This document shows, piece by piece, positions 13,501 through 26,075 of a stretch of DNA of 64,000 bases (positions within the stretch are counted from its first letter, which is position 1; each line of letters begins with the position of its first letter). The notes under the pieces were generated by a model. That model saw only the letters and a program-made list of their open reading frames with translations. It was not told the DNA's origin and searched no databases. The stretch spans positions 18,566,307 through 18,630,306 of the forward strand of contig NC_026661.2 of assembly GCF_000004075.3 (NCBI RefSeq). Reading direction: 5' to 3'. The DNA comes from Cucumis sativus. Lineage: Eukaryota > Streptophyta > Magnoliopsida > Cucurbitales > Cucurbitaceae. The translations under genes were made by a program, and so were the position numbers.

Positions 13501-15219
13501 GAGATATGATTTATGAATGAGCAACTTGGATTGGTGCGTTTCTAATTATGTGCAATTTGACTTGAAAATTATAACAACTGTCCATTATTATGACACTAAA
13601 TTCACATCATGTCTATGACTTAAATTCCATCCCATTTAATTTGGTTTTATTAATATAGAATTAAACTGCTTAAACATTGTTGTTGTTTAAACTAATTAGT
13701 GAAATATGTTTGTTTTGAAACCATTTGAAAATAGGTTGTATTTCACAAGTTTTGAAAACTCATGCTTTTGTATATATTAAACAAGAGTGATGATCGAAGT
13801 TGGTTTAATAAAGTGTCAAACTGATATTAACAATCGATGAATAATAGTCGACGATCAGTCATATCAATTTAACACTTAGAAACACATTTTGAAAATTATC
13901 AAATTGAAAAACTTTATGAAATAAACGACCATGACTGACCTCTTTTGTTTTCCGATCGATTGACCTTGATTTGATCAGTCAACTCGATTTTTCGATCTAT
14001 TATTTGCTCACTCCTAATATCAAGGACGAGCATAACACTTATCCAATTTGTTTTTAAAAGTTTATGAGCACTCATTCATGTTATTTTATATTTTAGTTTG
14101 AATTTTTTTTTCTTAATTCACCTATATTAATAAAAAAATTTAGAGAAAACTGTATATTATTTTACTTAAGAAGGTGACTAATTTTCCACCCTAAAGTAAT
14201 TTTTATGAAAAAAACAGACGATGGTATAATCCTGTATGATTTAATTTTGTCATGTGAGTTTTAAGTTTAGTTTTCATTTGATCGGTAGGTTTTAACACTT
14301 TCAAAAAAAATTTAACGCTCACTTTTTACAAAACTTTTTTGAAAAATTACAATATTTATAAAATATAGTAAACTTATGTAGATTAAAGAAATTTAAAATT
14401 GTGATATAGTCCAAAAATTTTAAGGAAAATTTACAACAACGGGGAGCCTTTGGTATCGTGAAATGCACAAAACAAAATTACAAATTTCAAGTCACGAGAC
14501 GTTTGAATTTTAGGCATCTCAAAGAGAAGAAATAAAAATCATTAATACCTTTTCATCTATAAATAAAAAATATACAAAAGAAAAGATGCATTGAATGTGT
14601 AGCATAGTGCATAGGTACTAAAAAAGCAACCTTACATGACACCCTATTTATTTAATATATATATCTTTATTTAAAATTGTTTAATTTTTTTAGGGTTTAA
14701 ATGGTTCAATAAGTGTAAAGTTAAAATTGCATTTTTTAAAATAGTTTATGATGACAAATGCAAACTAATAATTTGAAGTGGCATATATATATGGTGGTTG
14801 TGGTCAATTTGAATTGTTCTCAATTGGTCACTTATTATTAAATATTCATATGATGACTTGGTGTATTTGTTCTTGTCTAGTAGGTAGGGACAGAGCAAGA
14901 GAAATAAAAATAAAAGAAGAATCTTGGGAGTAGTATTTAAATAAGGTATGAGATGCACAAATTTTTATATGTTTCAATTTTAATTGTATATGTCACAAGC
15001 TATGATTAGATAATTAAGTTAAATGCAAAAAATGATAATTACTAAATATCTGTATAATAATTTTTTTGTTTTTAATTTTATAAAATTATTTTTGTTGTTT
15101 TTTAATTAATTTTTTCAAAAACAGACAATAACTATTTCAATTTTTAAACAAAAAAAAAAAACTTGTTTCGAATAATACGGAGGAAAAGTGGAAAACAAAA
15201 AAGGAGAATTATAAAAAAA

Positions 15220-15420
15220 ATCAAATTTGATAAAATATATACCACATGTAGCAAAATTTTAGATTCGTTGATATGTAGCAAAATTTTAGATTAGTTGATA
15301 TGCTTGACATTTGATAGATAGTGATAGAAATTTATCTGTTTTTTTCATGGATATAATTTAAAATTTTTCTATAACTAGTAAATATTTTAATTTATTTTGT
15401 TATTTTTAGAAATATAAATA
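15220..15420. repeat. Degenerate interspersed repeat with a 27-bp internal duplication
   Basis: Member of the same loose family as 9240-9440. It also contains a 27-bp tandem duplication (copies starting at 15246 and 15273, beginning atgtagcaaaattttagatt) with one mismatch. Ends unresolved. Confidence 0.45.
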
Positions 15421-15972
15421 AAAAACACATTTTACTAATTGAAAATAGAAAAGAGAACCTAAATATTATTTATTGTTAGAACCTAATTTCAAAAACATTA
15501 AAAAATTTAAACCTCAGGAAACTTTCTCATTATTACCTTATTTAGTGTACGTCATGTTTTCTATTTATATGTAACCCAGCATGTATTTCCGAATTTGATT
15601 GATGCATTTAACTACATGTCTTACGATTTTGGACTTAAGCTCAAAATCTTATAACCTAATGTAAACATATTATTCATAATTTTAATTACTTCACTTTCAT
15701 GTCTATTTTTAAAAAATAAAATTTAATTTCATATTAAAATAATAAACCATAGAGTAAATTAAGAAAAAAATAGAAAATAAAAATAAAAAAGAAGTAATTT
15801 TGTGATGATGTTTCAAAGAAAAAGCGATTAGATTCACTCAACACGGACCATTTATTGACCCAGCTGGCTTTCTCATCAAAGGTTCAACGGAACATTTCTT
15901 TCACAAAGAAACTTCAAAGAAAGCATAACCCTCCAACCCGCCGCCTCCACCCATCACTGTCTCTTCACTCGC

Positions 15973-15979
15973 CACGTGT
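15973..15979 (+). promoter_or_regulatory. G-box / ABRE-like element
   Basis: CACGTG core (CCACGTG) about 75 bp upstream of the TATA box of the LEA gene. G-box/ABRE sites bind bZIP and bHLH factors and are typical of ABA- and stress-responsive LEA promoters; the function here is inferred from motif and position. Confidence 0.55.
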
Positions 15980-16049
15980 GCGGCCACGATTCCCCACACT
16001 TCCCGCCTACTTTGACGCTTCCCATTCCTAACCCTAACAAAAACGCCTC

Positions 16050-16057
16050 TATATAAA
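16050..16057 (+). promoter_or_regulatory. TATA box of the LEA gene
   Basis: TATATAAA within a C-rich promoter, about 170 bp upstream of the start codon, implying a 5' leader of roughly 140 nt. Confidence 0.7.
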
Positions 16058-16226
16058 CCCCCCTCTCCCCCGTTCTTCTTCCCTCATCTCCATTTTCAAA
16101 TAACAAACTTCTCCATTCACCTCAACCCCAACTTCCTTTCTCATTTACCGCTGCTGTGGAGGATTTTCTCCAGAAACTAACAACGTTTCAAGAATCTTTT
16201 CTCCACTAGCAGCGTTTTCGTATCCA

Positions 16227-16627
16227 ATGGCTCGCTCTTTCTCCAACGCTAAGATCCTCTCCGCTGTTGTTTCTGATGGATTCTCCTCCCTTCTCAGCAG
16301 GTAGTTGTAGTTTTTTTCTTTGCTGGATCTCTATGTTTCGATCTATATGTGTTTTTGTTGTTAATGTTCTTTTTTATGTGTTTTAGTCGTGGTTATGCGG
16401 CGGCAGCGGGTTCTCAAGGAGTTGCGTCCTCTGCGGTGAAAGGAGGAAGTGTTGCGGCGGCGAGGAGCAGTAATCTGTTGAAGAAATCTGGAGAAGAGAA
16501 GGTTGGAACAACTGAGAAGGTTTCTTGGGTGCCGGATCCTGTCACGGGGTATTACCGACCGGAGAATCGATCCGATGAGATCGATGTTGCCGAACTCCGA
16601 TCGATTCTTCTTAAGAACAAAAACTAA
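16227..16627 (+). CDS. LEA_3 / SAG21-type late embryogenesis abundant protein
   Basis: Two exons, 16227-16300 and 16387-16627, joined in phase 2 across an 86-bp intron, giving 104 residues. The N-terminus (MARSFSNAKILSAVVSDGF) is basic and amphipathic like a mitochondrial presequence and is followed by RGYAAAA, a typical cleavage-region context in this family. The hallmark WVPDPVTGYYRPE lies in the C-terminal third, then a short acidic/basic tail. The family (AtLEA5/SAG21 and relatives) comprises small, stress- and senescence-induced, mitochondrion-associated proteins of about 90-110 residues, so the length is normal. The small first exon ending inside the presequence is also family-typical. 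A G-box and TATA box lie upstream, consistent with stress or ABA control. No near paralog is in the window. Confidence 0.9.
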
Positions 16628-19600
16628 AAGCACTTTTTCCGGAAGGAATTTATATTAAGAAAAAACATAAAACGAAAAGAGACCTCCGGGCTTCGGATCG
16701 AGATTGAAAGAGGATTGGATCGGGCTTGAGTGTGGAATATGTGAAGCAATTTGGGGATTAAGAACAGGCTCTACGACGAATAGCAGTTAGAGATTCAACC
16801 GACGGTGTGTTCTCAATTCCTGTTTAGATGTTAAGTTTGTTTACTATACTCTGTTCTTTTTAGGAGTTTGAATGTTCTTTCGGTTTACTGTAATCTTGAA
16901 AAATTGTTACACAATGAATGAATATGGGCAGTAGCCTTTGGTTATTCTGTTGTTGGTTCTTTGGAATTACCTTCTCTTCTTTTTTTTTTCGTGTGATGAA
17001 ATGAAAGATGAAGCGGAATCAAGATCTGAAAAGGCTCTGCTTTAATGGCGGAAATAGTGGGGATGAGGAATTTAATTTGGGAAAACATAATATATTCTGA
17101 GGGTTGTGTTAAGGCAGTTATGGAAACGATGTTTTTGGTTTCTTTCCTAATATGAAACGATTTTTCTGCTTTTTGAACTGTTCATGGGGTTTAGATGGAT
17201 GGGATGTATGATCGAAAGAAGAGGAGTTTCCTTTTTCTTCGTTCTCATGCATGTGAGAGACTTAAGACTTATTTTACTCTCCACATAATTCCTAAAAGAA
17301 TATAAAAATTATCACAAATATAGCAAATTGAAAAGAAAAAAAATGCCCAAATATCTAAAATAGTTTAGATATTTTTTTTATATTTATAAATATGTTACTA
17401 AAATTTATTGTTTGAAATAATTTATCTGAAAAATTAATTCTGTCTGCATCTATCCATTTTTACAAGAAATAATAGTTTTTTTTTAGATTTTTTTTTATAA
17501 AGATAGGTGGAGAATAAGATGCACAAAATAGCTATCACTAGACAAATAATTTGTCAAAAAATAGCTTTGGGATGTGACACAATACAATGCCTACAATTAA
17601 TATTGTTATTATTCTTAGGTTAACATATTGGTCCCAATATCCTAAACAAAACATTGGTTCTAGTTTGTTCAATTTTGTCTATTTATCCTGTTTTAGTAAT
17701 AATTTTTATATTAATAATTAAGTATATAACACATTTTAAAATCGTAAACAAAACCAATTTTATTAGTGATAAACTTTCATATAATTTTTTAAAATATTGC
17801 TACTTAAATTATTCTAAAATTTAAACTTAATCTTTCCATTACAAAATTTATTGAAATTAAATAAATAACAATAATTTTCATGAAAAAAATTGTTTTCAAA
17901 ATTCATGGTAAAATTGTGGTAGATAACAAATCATTCTATAAAATTGGTATTGGAAATGATAAAATCGGTATTGGGACTAAATTAAAATTTATCGAAAAGT
18001 AAATAGAAGAAAATTATAAATTGTAAAATCAAGTATAACTAATTACTTAATGGAATAGGTGTGTTATGGTAAAAACTATCTATCAATAACATTCTCAAAA
18101 TTCATAATATCATTTTTCACAAGTAATTTTTTATATTATAGATAAAGTATGTTTAATTTTCTTTTGACAAAAGGAACAGAAATCAATTAACATATAGATA
18201 TTTTGTCAAACAAAAAATTGCTAACAACATTGGGTCAAAATATTTTTCTTAATTATTATGAGAGATTTCAGCTTTGTTATAATTGGCTATTAGCTTGTTA
18301 AAATCTACCAAAATATCTCGATAATAAATGAAGCAAAGTTCGAAAAAGATTTTAAAAGATAAGTATTAAGTTTAAACTTTTGAAAGAGTCATGGAGACAA
18401 AATAATAAGAATTGACAAATTTGTAGGGACCAAAATAGTTATTTGGCTACTAAATTTAATTATCAAAAGTCTATCAAATTTAATTTTAGTGATTTTTTTT
18501 TTAATTACTCAAACATCATATAAATCATATTTTCAAAAATCTTAATATAAAATCCTTTAAAAACTATTTTTTTACCACAAAAAACTTAACTCAAATGACA
18601 CTATTTTACTTTGGACAATATATGGGTATAAAAAACAAAACTTTAAACTTGAAATTAACTGTACAAGTTCATACTTATTGACCTATGCTTATGTTGACTT
18701 AAAGGGAAAGAGGATTTACACCAACATTTATATGAAAATTACAAAAATTAAACTATATCAAATTTAAAAGTATACCAAAGGAGAATGTATGGAAGAGATG
18801 AAAGTTGAGAACAAAATGAATTTCCCATGTAATAAAAGGAAAAAGAAAGGGAAAGATAGTATGTTAAGACAAAGAAAACAAAGATCACATGAATTGGTTC
18901 CTTCAAAATGGAAAGAAATATTATGATAATTAAAGAAGCAAATATCACATATATATATATATATATTATATATGAATAATGAAATGGGGAAGTTATATTA
19001 TGTGGTGGGTGTACATTGGTTCACATACACCTCTTACTTGATTATCATTGGTGGGTGGACATAAACGTGGCAAAATCTTAGTGGGCAAACATTCCACGAA
19101 CTTGGTTCTCCTTCATGGCGACCACATAGAGAACTCAGGTGTGGGCTTTGCTTTTAAGTTCATGTCTTTCTCATTTTTCTTTTCATTAATTATTTAATTC
19201 AAAACTATATTTTCCAATTTTGAATAATTGAACACAGAGTAATATGTGGAGATTCCAAAACATTTTAACTTCAGTAAATTAAACTAAACTTAATTTTGAT
19301 ACATGGAGTAATTTCAAAGTTGGAAAATAGAAGTGATGAACTTTACTTCCTATTTGATCAAACAAATTTGTGGAACCTATTTGGGTATAGGTCTCAAGAT
19401 ATCGCAACTCTTTAAATTTCATTTTTTCTTTTTTATTGTAACAGTTGTGAGGATGAGAGATTGAGCATTACACTTACAAGATAGAAGATTATGCTAATTA
19501 GTATTGAGCTACGTCTAATTTGACACATCTAAATTCTTACTTCTCATTACTCTACTTAATTATCCAAATACACATGAAAATGTAAAGGACAAAGTGCAAA

Positions 19601-21393
19601 AACTAACCATGAGGTATGGTGGTAATATTGGAAATTACATCTTTAAATTATAAACGGTAAAAATAATTGAGTCATCAAACATGCCTACTATGTTGTTTGT
19701 TGCGGCAATTGATGTCATAAACGTTTATGGTGCTCGAAGCTGCAAGGACGTGATAGTTTGTCCTTAACTAGTTTATATTAAGTATATATTTCTCGTCGAC
19801 CCTAACCCTAACCCTAAAGCATTGGAAGTTCCCATTTGAGATGCACACTCTTCTATACACTTTTTTTTTTCAATACACCATTTGTGCTTTGTGCCTTTCT
19901 ATGAGTCTCCCTTGATATGTTACTAAGTTTTATAATCCTACAATTTACTTAGAACCTAAATTGAAACAAAATTTAAATCTCAAAAATAAAATTACATCAT
20001 GTTAAAATTTTGAAACTAAATTGAAATCAAACTCAAAACTTGTTACATTTTGAAAGCCCACCGCGAAAAACTAAGTAGAAATTAAATTAAACTCTAATTT
20101 CTTTTAGAAAGAAAAGTATACAAAAAAAAATATTTTGAAAAGAAGAAAAGTATAATAAAAAATTATGAAGAAAGTGAATCACAAAATTTAAAACTTAAAT
20201 CACATAAGCAATAGCCTATCAATAGGAAGATGTTCCCTAAACTTTATTATGAGCCAAAATTACAAAACACACAACTTCGAAAGATTATTAAAGATATTCT
20301 ACAAAAACAAAGAACATAGGCCAACTAATTTCATTCAATAGTTATTGGCTATGTGTGTAATGCTATAGTAATATTAAAAATAAATATGCCAAATGAATTA
20401 TTATTATAAGGGGAGAGAGACCACAATCTATAGTTATATTGGATCAAAGCTTAAATTTAAAGGAATATAATACCTTTTTTTCTCTTCCCACAATTGTAAT
20501 ATTTTACTCTTTAATTACTTCATAAAGAATTATTCTATTTAATAAAAAACGTGTTTTCACTTTCTAATTTACAAGAAAAAGAACATTATTGTTTATACAT
20601 TCCCATTTGATAAGAGAGAATATAATTTTGGATAAGTTATAATAAATATCATAAACTTTTAGGTTAAAAAAAATATTCCTACATTTAAATTTTTCTCATC
20701 AATTTTTTATAAAAGTTTCAAAACTACTCTAAAAGAATAAACCATTCAGATTAATTAGTTTGAACAAAAATAGAGAAAAAGTTATTTGACTATGTGCATA
20801 AGACAATGTGGAGATCCTTAACATTTCTTTTAGCCTATGACAACATACCACACAATTTCATATCTCAATTTATGTTCAAAATTCTAATCCAGAGTATTTT
20901 TGAAACATCTACAAGGGAACAAAACTCATATTTTATTAGAACTACACGTTGGGTAAAAAACACAGATACACATTAAGAAAAATAATATCAATTTTGTTTG
21001 TTGTGGAGGTTGCTAGTAACTATGCTGGTTTTGGTTCATTAAATATATTAAACCAAGGTCAATTTATTCATTAAATTAATTAATTAAGACCTTGTTTATA
21101 TCATTTACATTTTGAATTTCTTTATCACAATTGTAATTAATGGTAAAAATGTTATGTTATTTAAATTAAATATAGAAAAGAATAAAAGGGAATTATATGA
21201 TGATATGCATGAGGAAGGTCAGGGTAAAACGATATGAAAAAACAAAAACAAACTTTAAATTTCCTACTCAATTCCAACATCGGTTTTAACCCAATTGTCT
21301 TTCAAGCTTCAAATCAACAGATTATTCCTACCCTTTTTTCTTTTTTATTTCATTTTTTTTCTCATATCAACAATGGGAAGAACAACCATGAAT
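16628..21393. other. Intergenic, AT-rich
   Basis: The first roughly 300 bp are the LEA 3' UTR and terminator region. The rest holds a TA microsatellite (18949-18968), a three-copy CCCTAA run (19800-19818) and poly-A/T tracts. No supported gene. Confidence 0.6.
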
Positions 21394-21858
21394 TCAAGCT
21401 GATGAAACAAGAGATTTAGCTTTAATTTTTCTGACTTTTCCATCACTGCAATCGACTCCGCACCCGCCCGGTGGGCACTCGGAGAAATTATCAACAGGAA
21501 ACGACGCCGTAGCCATCCCGATCGAGAATTCTAGATCATCACCATTTCTCACCACCTCCACAATGTTAACCCAAAAGAACATAAACTTCACACTCACCCC
21601 TTTTAGATTTGTCAATCGGTTCCTTGAAATGTTTCCACTAATAGTGGATTTGTATTTCAATTCATATGGCTCATCGGGTGAGAAATGACATGATCGTTTC
21701 AAATAAGCCTCCAACTTTCCAGTAGTTCGATCTAACTTGCAACCCACAATGCCTTCGGGAAGAAGACCTATTGGGAAGTTGAATTCCCGGAGAATGTCGT
21801 ACACCGATGGGGCTTTGCCGTTGTTCATGGAAGGCGAGGCACCAACGGTGGGAGACAT
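21394..21858 (-). CDS. DUF538 family protein (no signal peptide)
   Basis: Single-exon gene of 154 residues. DUF538 features: VYDILREFNFPIGLLPEG near the N-terminus, KLEAYLKRSCHF, ELKYKSTISGNI, a central LKGVSVKFMFFW segment, and the C-terminal GGCGVDCSDG. The family is plant-specific, usually secreted, and linked to stress and ageing; biochemical role unsettled. The first in-frame ATG is at 21858, 17 residues before the conserved domain; an in-frame stop lies a little farther upstream, so there is no signal peptide on this reading. The close paralog at 25053-25532 has one. Either the secretion signal was lost, it lies in an upstream exon I cannot see, or translation starts elsewhere. AGCCATT-like tandem words just upstream may reflect slippage there. 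Confidence 0.8.
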   Translation of the reverse strand: MSPTVGASPSMNNGKAPSVYDILREFNFPIGLLPEGIVGCKLDRTTGKLEAYLKRSCHFSPDEPYELKYKSTISGNISRNRLTNLKGVSVKFMFFWVNIVEVVRNGDDLEFSIGMATASFPVDNFSECPPGGCGVDCSDGKVRKIKAKSLVSSA

Positions 21859-24012
21859 TAGAGATGGCGGAAGGAATTGGGGCAAGGGATGGCTATAGCT
21901 ATTGCTATGGCTAATGGCTAATGGCTAACTCTATGAAACAATTGATGGGGGAAAAATAGGTATCTGTTTTTGTTAGTTTGTTCTAAAAATAGGGTTTTCG
22001 ATCTCACCCATTTCTCGGAAAAGAGGAAGTGGTCTTAAATGTTAAGGTTGACAACAAATATTCTAAATTTCTTTAAAGAAATTTATGTTATAATTTTCGT
22101 ATAATGATCTACCTGTGAACTTGTTTTATGTTACAATTTTAGTAAATGATTTATATATATAACTAACCTTCTATGTTAATATATTATAATTTTAACAAAA
22201 AATAATAGAGTGTTTATTACATCAAATATTTGTATTTGTAATTATTATTATTATTATTATTTTATATCTTTTACGATATAATTATATATTTTAAAATTTC
22301 AAATTTAAAGTTTATATGAAAAAAAACACGAAAACGTTCTTTTTTAAAATTTATATGATTAAAATCATGAAATTTGGAAATAATTTTCGAAAACAAAATC
22401 TAACCTATCTACAAAGCATATATCAACTAACTCAATAAATATGAAAAGATAAAAACATAAATTGAATTGTCCACCAAATAACCCTAAACATTTATAAGAG
22501 CAATTATCTTTTCCTAAGTAGTAGTAGGGTTAAATTATATAGCTAGATAAAAATTATGGTAGATTTTGCAATGTTAGATTACAAATTAAAAGTTATGGAA
22601 TTTGGCCCATTTGGCTCTATGTAAAAACATCCCCCTGTATACTTGCAAATGTTAAATAATTTTTATATGTACGTGGTCTAATAATAGTATTGAACGAGAA
22701 ATTTTGGTCAATTAATTTCTCATCATATTAAAAATTGAGATAATTATAATTTGATTGAGTTTGGATAATTAATTTTTTTTATATCTAACCTAATTCAAAC
22801 CTGATAGAAAAATTGGACCAAAGAAAATAATTGACCAAAACCTAAGTCCTACGAACACATGGATCCAAGCCCAACCAACATATGAACCTAAAGCCCAAAT
22901 TTAATAAGCATATGGGCCTAAACCTAAACCCACCTAAAACCCATAAAAATTATTTATAAATAGTGATTGCCATTATTTGGTTGGAGGAATAATTGAAACT
23001 ACGAAAAGATTCAAATAACTCCTAAAAACTCTTGACATGAAATTTCTTTCTTGCTCAAATTGATATGTAAATATTAGAAATTGTATCTACTACGATATAA
23101 ATGGATATACAAAGTTAAATTCCACTTATTATATTTATTTATGAATTTTGCATACCAAATCATGTCATATTTGTACATGTATATTATGCCAATTTTGTTT
23201 AATAGATTAATTAAATTGAGTGTGCACACAGAATAAAGACCATTTGTTTCATACGAGATCAAGATTCTTATAGGATGAGCATCTACATTTCCGCATCAAG
23301 AGTTTTGTATACTGATGAAACATGATTGATTCTCACCCTTCGTTTTTATTTTTATAAAGATGTTCAAATTCAAATTAGTAATTATGTATAAAAAAATCTT
23401 AAATTCATATGTAAAAGAACATTGATTTTTTTAAAAAAATCCAAATTAATTTTTAAAACGTTACGTACATTTAAAAAATTCTCGAATATAGAACTTATGA
23501 AAGAAACAATATGAGACAAATATTGATACACAAATGTTGTTATCTAAAGTGTGAAATATTTGTAATTTCTGGGTATGGAAAAATGATATATTTAGAGGTC
23601 ATAAGAGCAATATATGTGGAATGATACCGTACTAATTAATTGGGATAGATAATTAAAAAAAGAAAAGAACCAGAATTTTGGATAGTTTTAGTTCAACCTC
23701 AAAGAAAAGAAGTTCTCACAATAAGTAAATTAACTAAAAACAAATTGAGGAAAAAATGCAAAAACTTTAATTGCATTATTTGCATCTTTACAATTTAATC
23801 AGCAAAAAAAAGAGAAAAAAACTCACTGTCTTGTAATAGATACGCTCGAGAATGATCAATTACTCTGCCATTTCCAAGAACAGATGAGATGAGACAAACA
23901 ATTGAATTCCAAAATTGACGTCTGACAAGGAATCATTGCGGCTACTAAGAATTCGAATAGGGAAATTGACGAACTTTACAAGAAATTTAAATCAAATGAA
24001 TTTGGATCACAC
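21859..24012. other. Intergenic, AT-rich
   Basis: Holds an ATT microsatellite near 22240-22262 and a less AT-rich stretch at 22840-22990 containing repeated short words (agcccaa, cctaaa). No coding region or complete mobile element could be supported. Confidence 0.5.
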
Positions 24013-24168
24013 TCAACCCAAAAACAATTTTGGTAGTGCAAGAACCGTGGCTGATAATTCAACTCCAACATGGGTTTCTCCAACACTTAAAATGTTATAT
24101 GATTTTACTTCACACTCTACACCATTCTTAAATGCTTCTTCAATGAATGGACTATGACATTTCAGATC
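24013..24168 (-). CDS. Possible 3' terminal exon of an unrecognised gene
   Basis: An open stretch on the minus strand begins after a good acceptor (T-rich tract then tgttttag, ending at 24169) and encodes 51 residues before a TGA: starts DLKCHSPFIEEAFKNG, centre SYNILSVGETHVG, end LALPKLFLG. The composition is protein-like rather than AT-noise, and the acceptor fits phase 0. I do not recognise the family. Upstream, at about 24240-24900 on the same strand, there are plausible donor and acceptor sites (for example near 24637 and 24500) but no convincing coding exons, so this may be the end of a small gene, a relic exon, or chance. Confidence 0.3.
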   Translation of the reverse strand, partial: DLKCHSPFIEEAFKNGVECEVKSYNILSVGETHVGVELSATVLALPKLFLG

Positions 24169-25052
24169 CTAAAACACAAAAAATAGTGTTGATTCTCCAA
24201 GATATAACCAAAACATACAAGATCTCGACTCGACATAGCTAAATTCTTTGGTTCCTATGAACCCAATTGAGAATCATAACTTGGGTTCTAGCAAAATATG
24301 AAAAAGAAGAAAAGAAATATAGTTGGTAGATGATGACACCATTAGGTTGATGGGGTTAAAATTCTTAGACTCAAGTATACACTAGATAGGCCTTCATGTC
24401 AATTTGTGTTAAGAAACAATTAGCTAAAAGAACCCAAAATGATCAATTCAGAAGGATGGGAATTGATTCTAGAATATCTACCTTACGTCTTCTACTTGAA
24501 CTCTGTTAAGAAAGAATCAAGAGAATACAATCTCCAAATGCACACTATGACCAACTAGAAGGTATATTCTTCCAATCAAGTAATTTGATATGATCTAATA
24601 GAGTAATTGGAAAATTGGGGAAGTAAGAAAATGAAACCTGAGCAAGAAGACTGGAATATGATCTAATTGACTCAGAATTGACTAGTTGAAAAGTAAACAA
24701 AGTAAGCAAAATAAGCAAAGTATGCAAAGTAAGAAAGTGATGCCAGTAGATGGAAGATAAGGATTTAGGGTTTCACACAAATTGATAAGGCGATTGATGC
24801 CATTGATGACCTAATAGACAGAATAGTTCATACCATAAATATATAATCGACGATCAGAAGCAGATTCAAGTGACAGAACGATACAATTCTATTTGAACAT
24901 AAACAGAATGTAATGATTGAGCTAATCCGATCTCGGACATCGCATATAAAGTAAGTTCAAAGCAAGAGGACATTACTAGTTTAAAGTAATCAAAGCGATT
25001 GAAAACCTAACATTCCCTAATTGATAATATTAAACACAAGTTTCACCTAATT

Positions 25053-25532
25053 TCAAGAAGCCGAAACCAAGCTCCCAGCGCCATTATCGCAATCAAATCC
25101 ACATCCACACCGCGGCGACTCATAGAAACTGTCCAGCGGGAAATTTGCAGAAGCAATTCCAACAGAAAATTGAAGGTCGTCACCATCGTTAACGACTTCG
25201 ACGATGCTGAGCCACAAGAGGAAGATCTTAACAGAAACACCTTTGAGTTTCCTGATTCTGCCTTTGGAAATCACGCCTTGTAAGGTAGATTTATACTCCA
25301 ATTCATAGGAATCGATTTTGAATTTGCATTTCTGACTCAAGTAGAGGCTGAATTCACCGGTGGCTCTGTTCAATTGATAGCCGGTAGCACCTATAGGAAG
25401 AATGCCGACGGGGAAACCGTACTGTTGGAGAATATCGTAGGCGGTAAGAGCTTCTGGATCGGAGACGAGAGAGGTTGATAATGAGATTGAAGCAAGGAGA
25501 AGAAGAGAAGCCATAAGTTTAGAGAAACTCAT
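25053..25532 (-). CDS. DUF538 family protein (secreted form)
   Basis: Single exon, 159 residues. A signal peptide of about 22 residues (MSFSKLMASLLLLASISLS) precedes the DUF538 domain: AYDILQQYGFPVGILPIG, FSLYLSQKCKF, ELEYKSTLQGVI, KLKGVSVKIFLLWL and the C-terminal CGCGFDCDNG. The length is normal for the family. The protein is predicted to enter the secretory pathway and stay apoplastic; family function is poorly defined. A paralog of the same orientation lies 3.2 kb away at 21394-21858, so this is a local tandem pair, the other copy lacking the signal peptide. A pyrimidine-rich leader (TCTTC repeats, about 25535-25580) precedes the start codon. Confidence 0.88.
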   Translation of the reverse strand: MSFSKLMASLLLLASISLSTSLVSDPEALTAYDILQQYGFPVGILPIGATGYQLNRATGEFSLYLSQKCKFKIDSYELEYKSTLQGVISKGRIRKLKGVSVKIFLLWLSIVEVVNDGDDLQFSVGIASANFPLDSFYESPRCGCGFDCDNGAGSLVSAS

Positions 25533-26075
25533 CTTCTTCGATCTTCTTCTTCTTCCTCTTCTTCTTGTTTCTTCCTCTTCAAGTTCTGAACTGTTTCTCT
25601 TTTTGATTTGGATGGAAGACGAAGAAGGTGGATCCCAATTAATTTTGTTTAATGGATTTTTTTTCTTTTTCCTATTTTTTATTTATAAAAAAAAAAGAAA
25701 TTGCATCGATAAAAACTGGTCATGACACCAATTTTAAAGTAACAAAATTTAGAAAATGTTGTGACGTTTCTTTTATTATCATAATTTCTTTTTTTGCTAA
25801 AACTATTACATTTAATTCGGAATTAATTAATAAAATCATGAAGATCAATGTAGACTAATATTTATTTTAATCAGTCTAACACTATGTTGATATCAATGTA
25901 GACTAAGAACTACAAAGTTTGTGGTTTGAATTCTCTCTCTTAATTTGTAATTAAAAAAGAATTCTTACTTAATTAAACCACGAAAGACCACTACTTTGAG
26001 AGCATTACTCACCCAATCTCCATCCATTCCACTATTTAGTTGTCTATTTGGAATTTAGATCACTACCTACTTGAC
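25533..26075. other. Intergenic, start of segmental duplication copy A
   Basis: Pyrimidine-rich promoter of the DUF538 gene, then AT-rich DNA. From about 25990 the sequence is recognisably similar to about 31455-31567 (shared order: tcaccca..., aatttag..cac, acttga). Confidence 0.5.

Larger units (their letters stand above)
2527..15960. other. Gene desert, AT-rich
   Basis: About 13.4 kb with no supported gene. Reading frames are short, AT-driven and lack recognisable domains. It holds a 40-bp tandem duplication (5712-5790), a TA microsatellite (10498-10526), a short CT run near 12590, a GC-richer hairpin patch (12275-12425) and degenerate interspersed repeats (near 9240-9440 and 15220-15420). 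The first few hundred bases hold the PARP2 promoter and the last part leads into the LEA promoter. Confidence 0.6.

Noticed and set aside
19800-19818. Three CCCTAA copies, telomere-like
   Set aside because: Too short and of the 6-bp rather than the plant 7-bp type to support an interstitial telomere.
22690-23290. Possible solo-LTR-like region (recurring agcccaa and a tataaata stretch)
   Set aside because: No terminal repeats, target duplication or coding parts could be identified, so no element is called.
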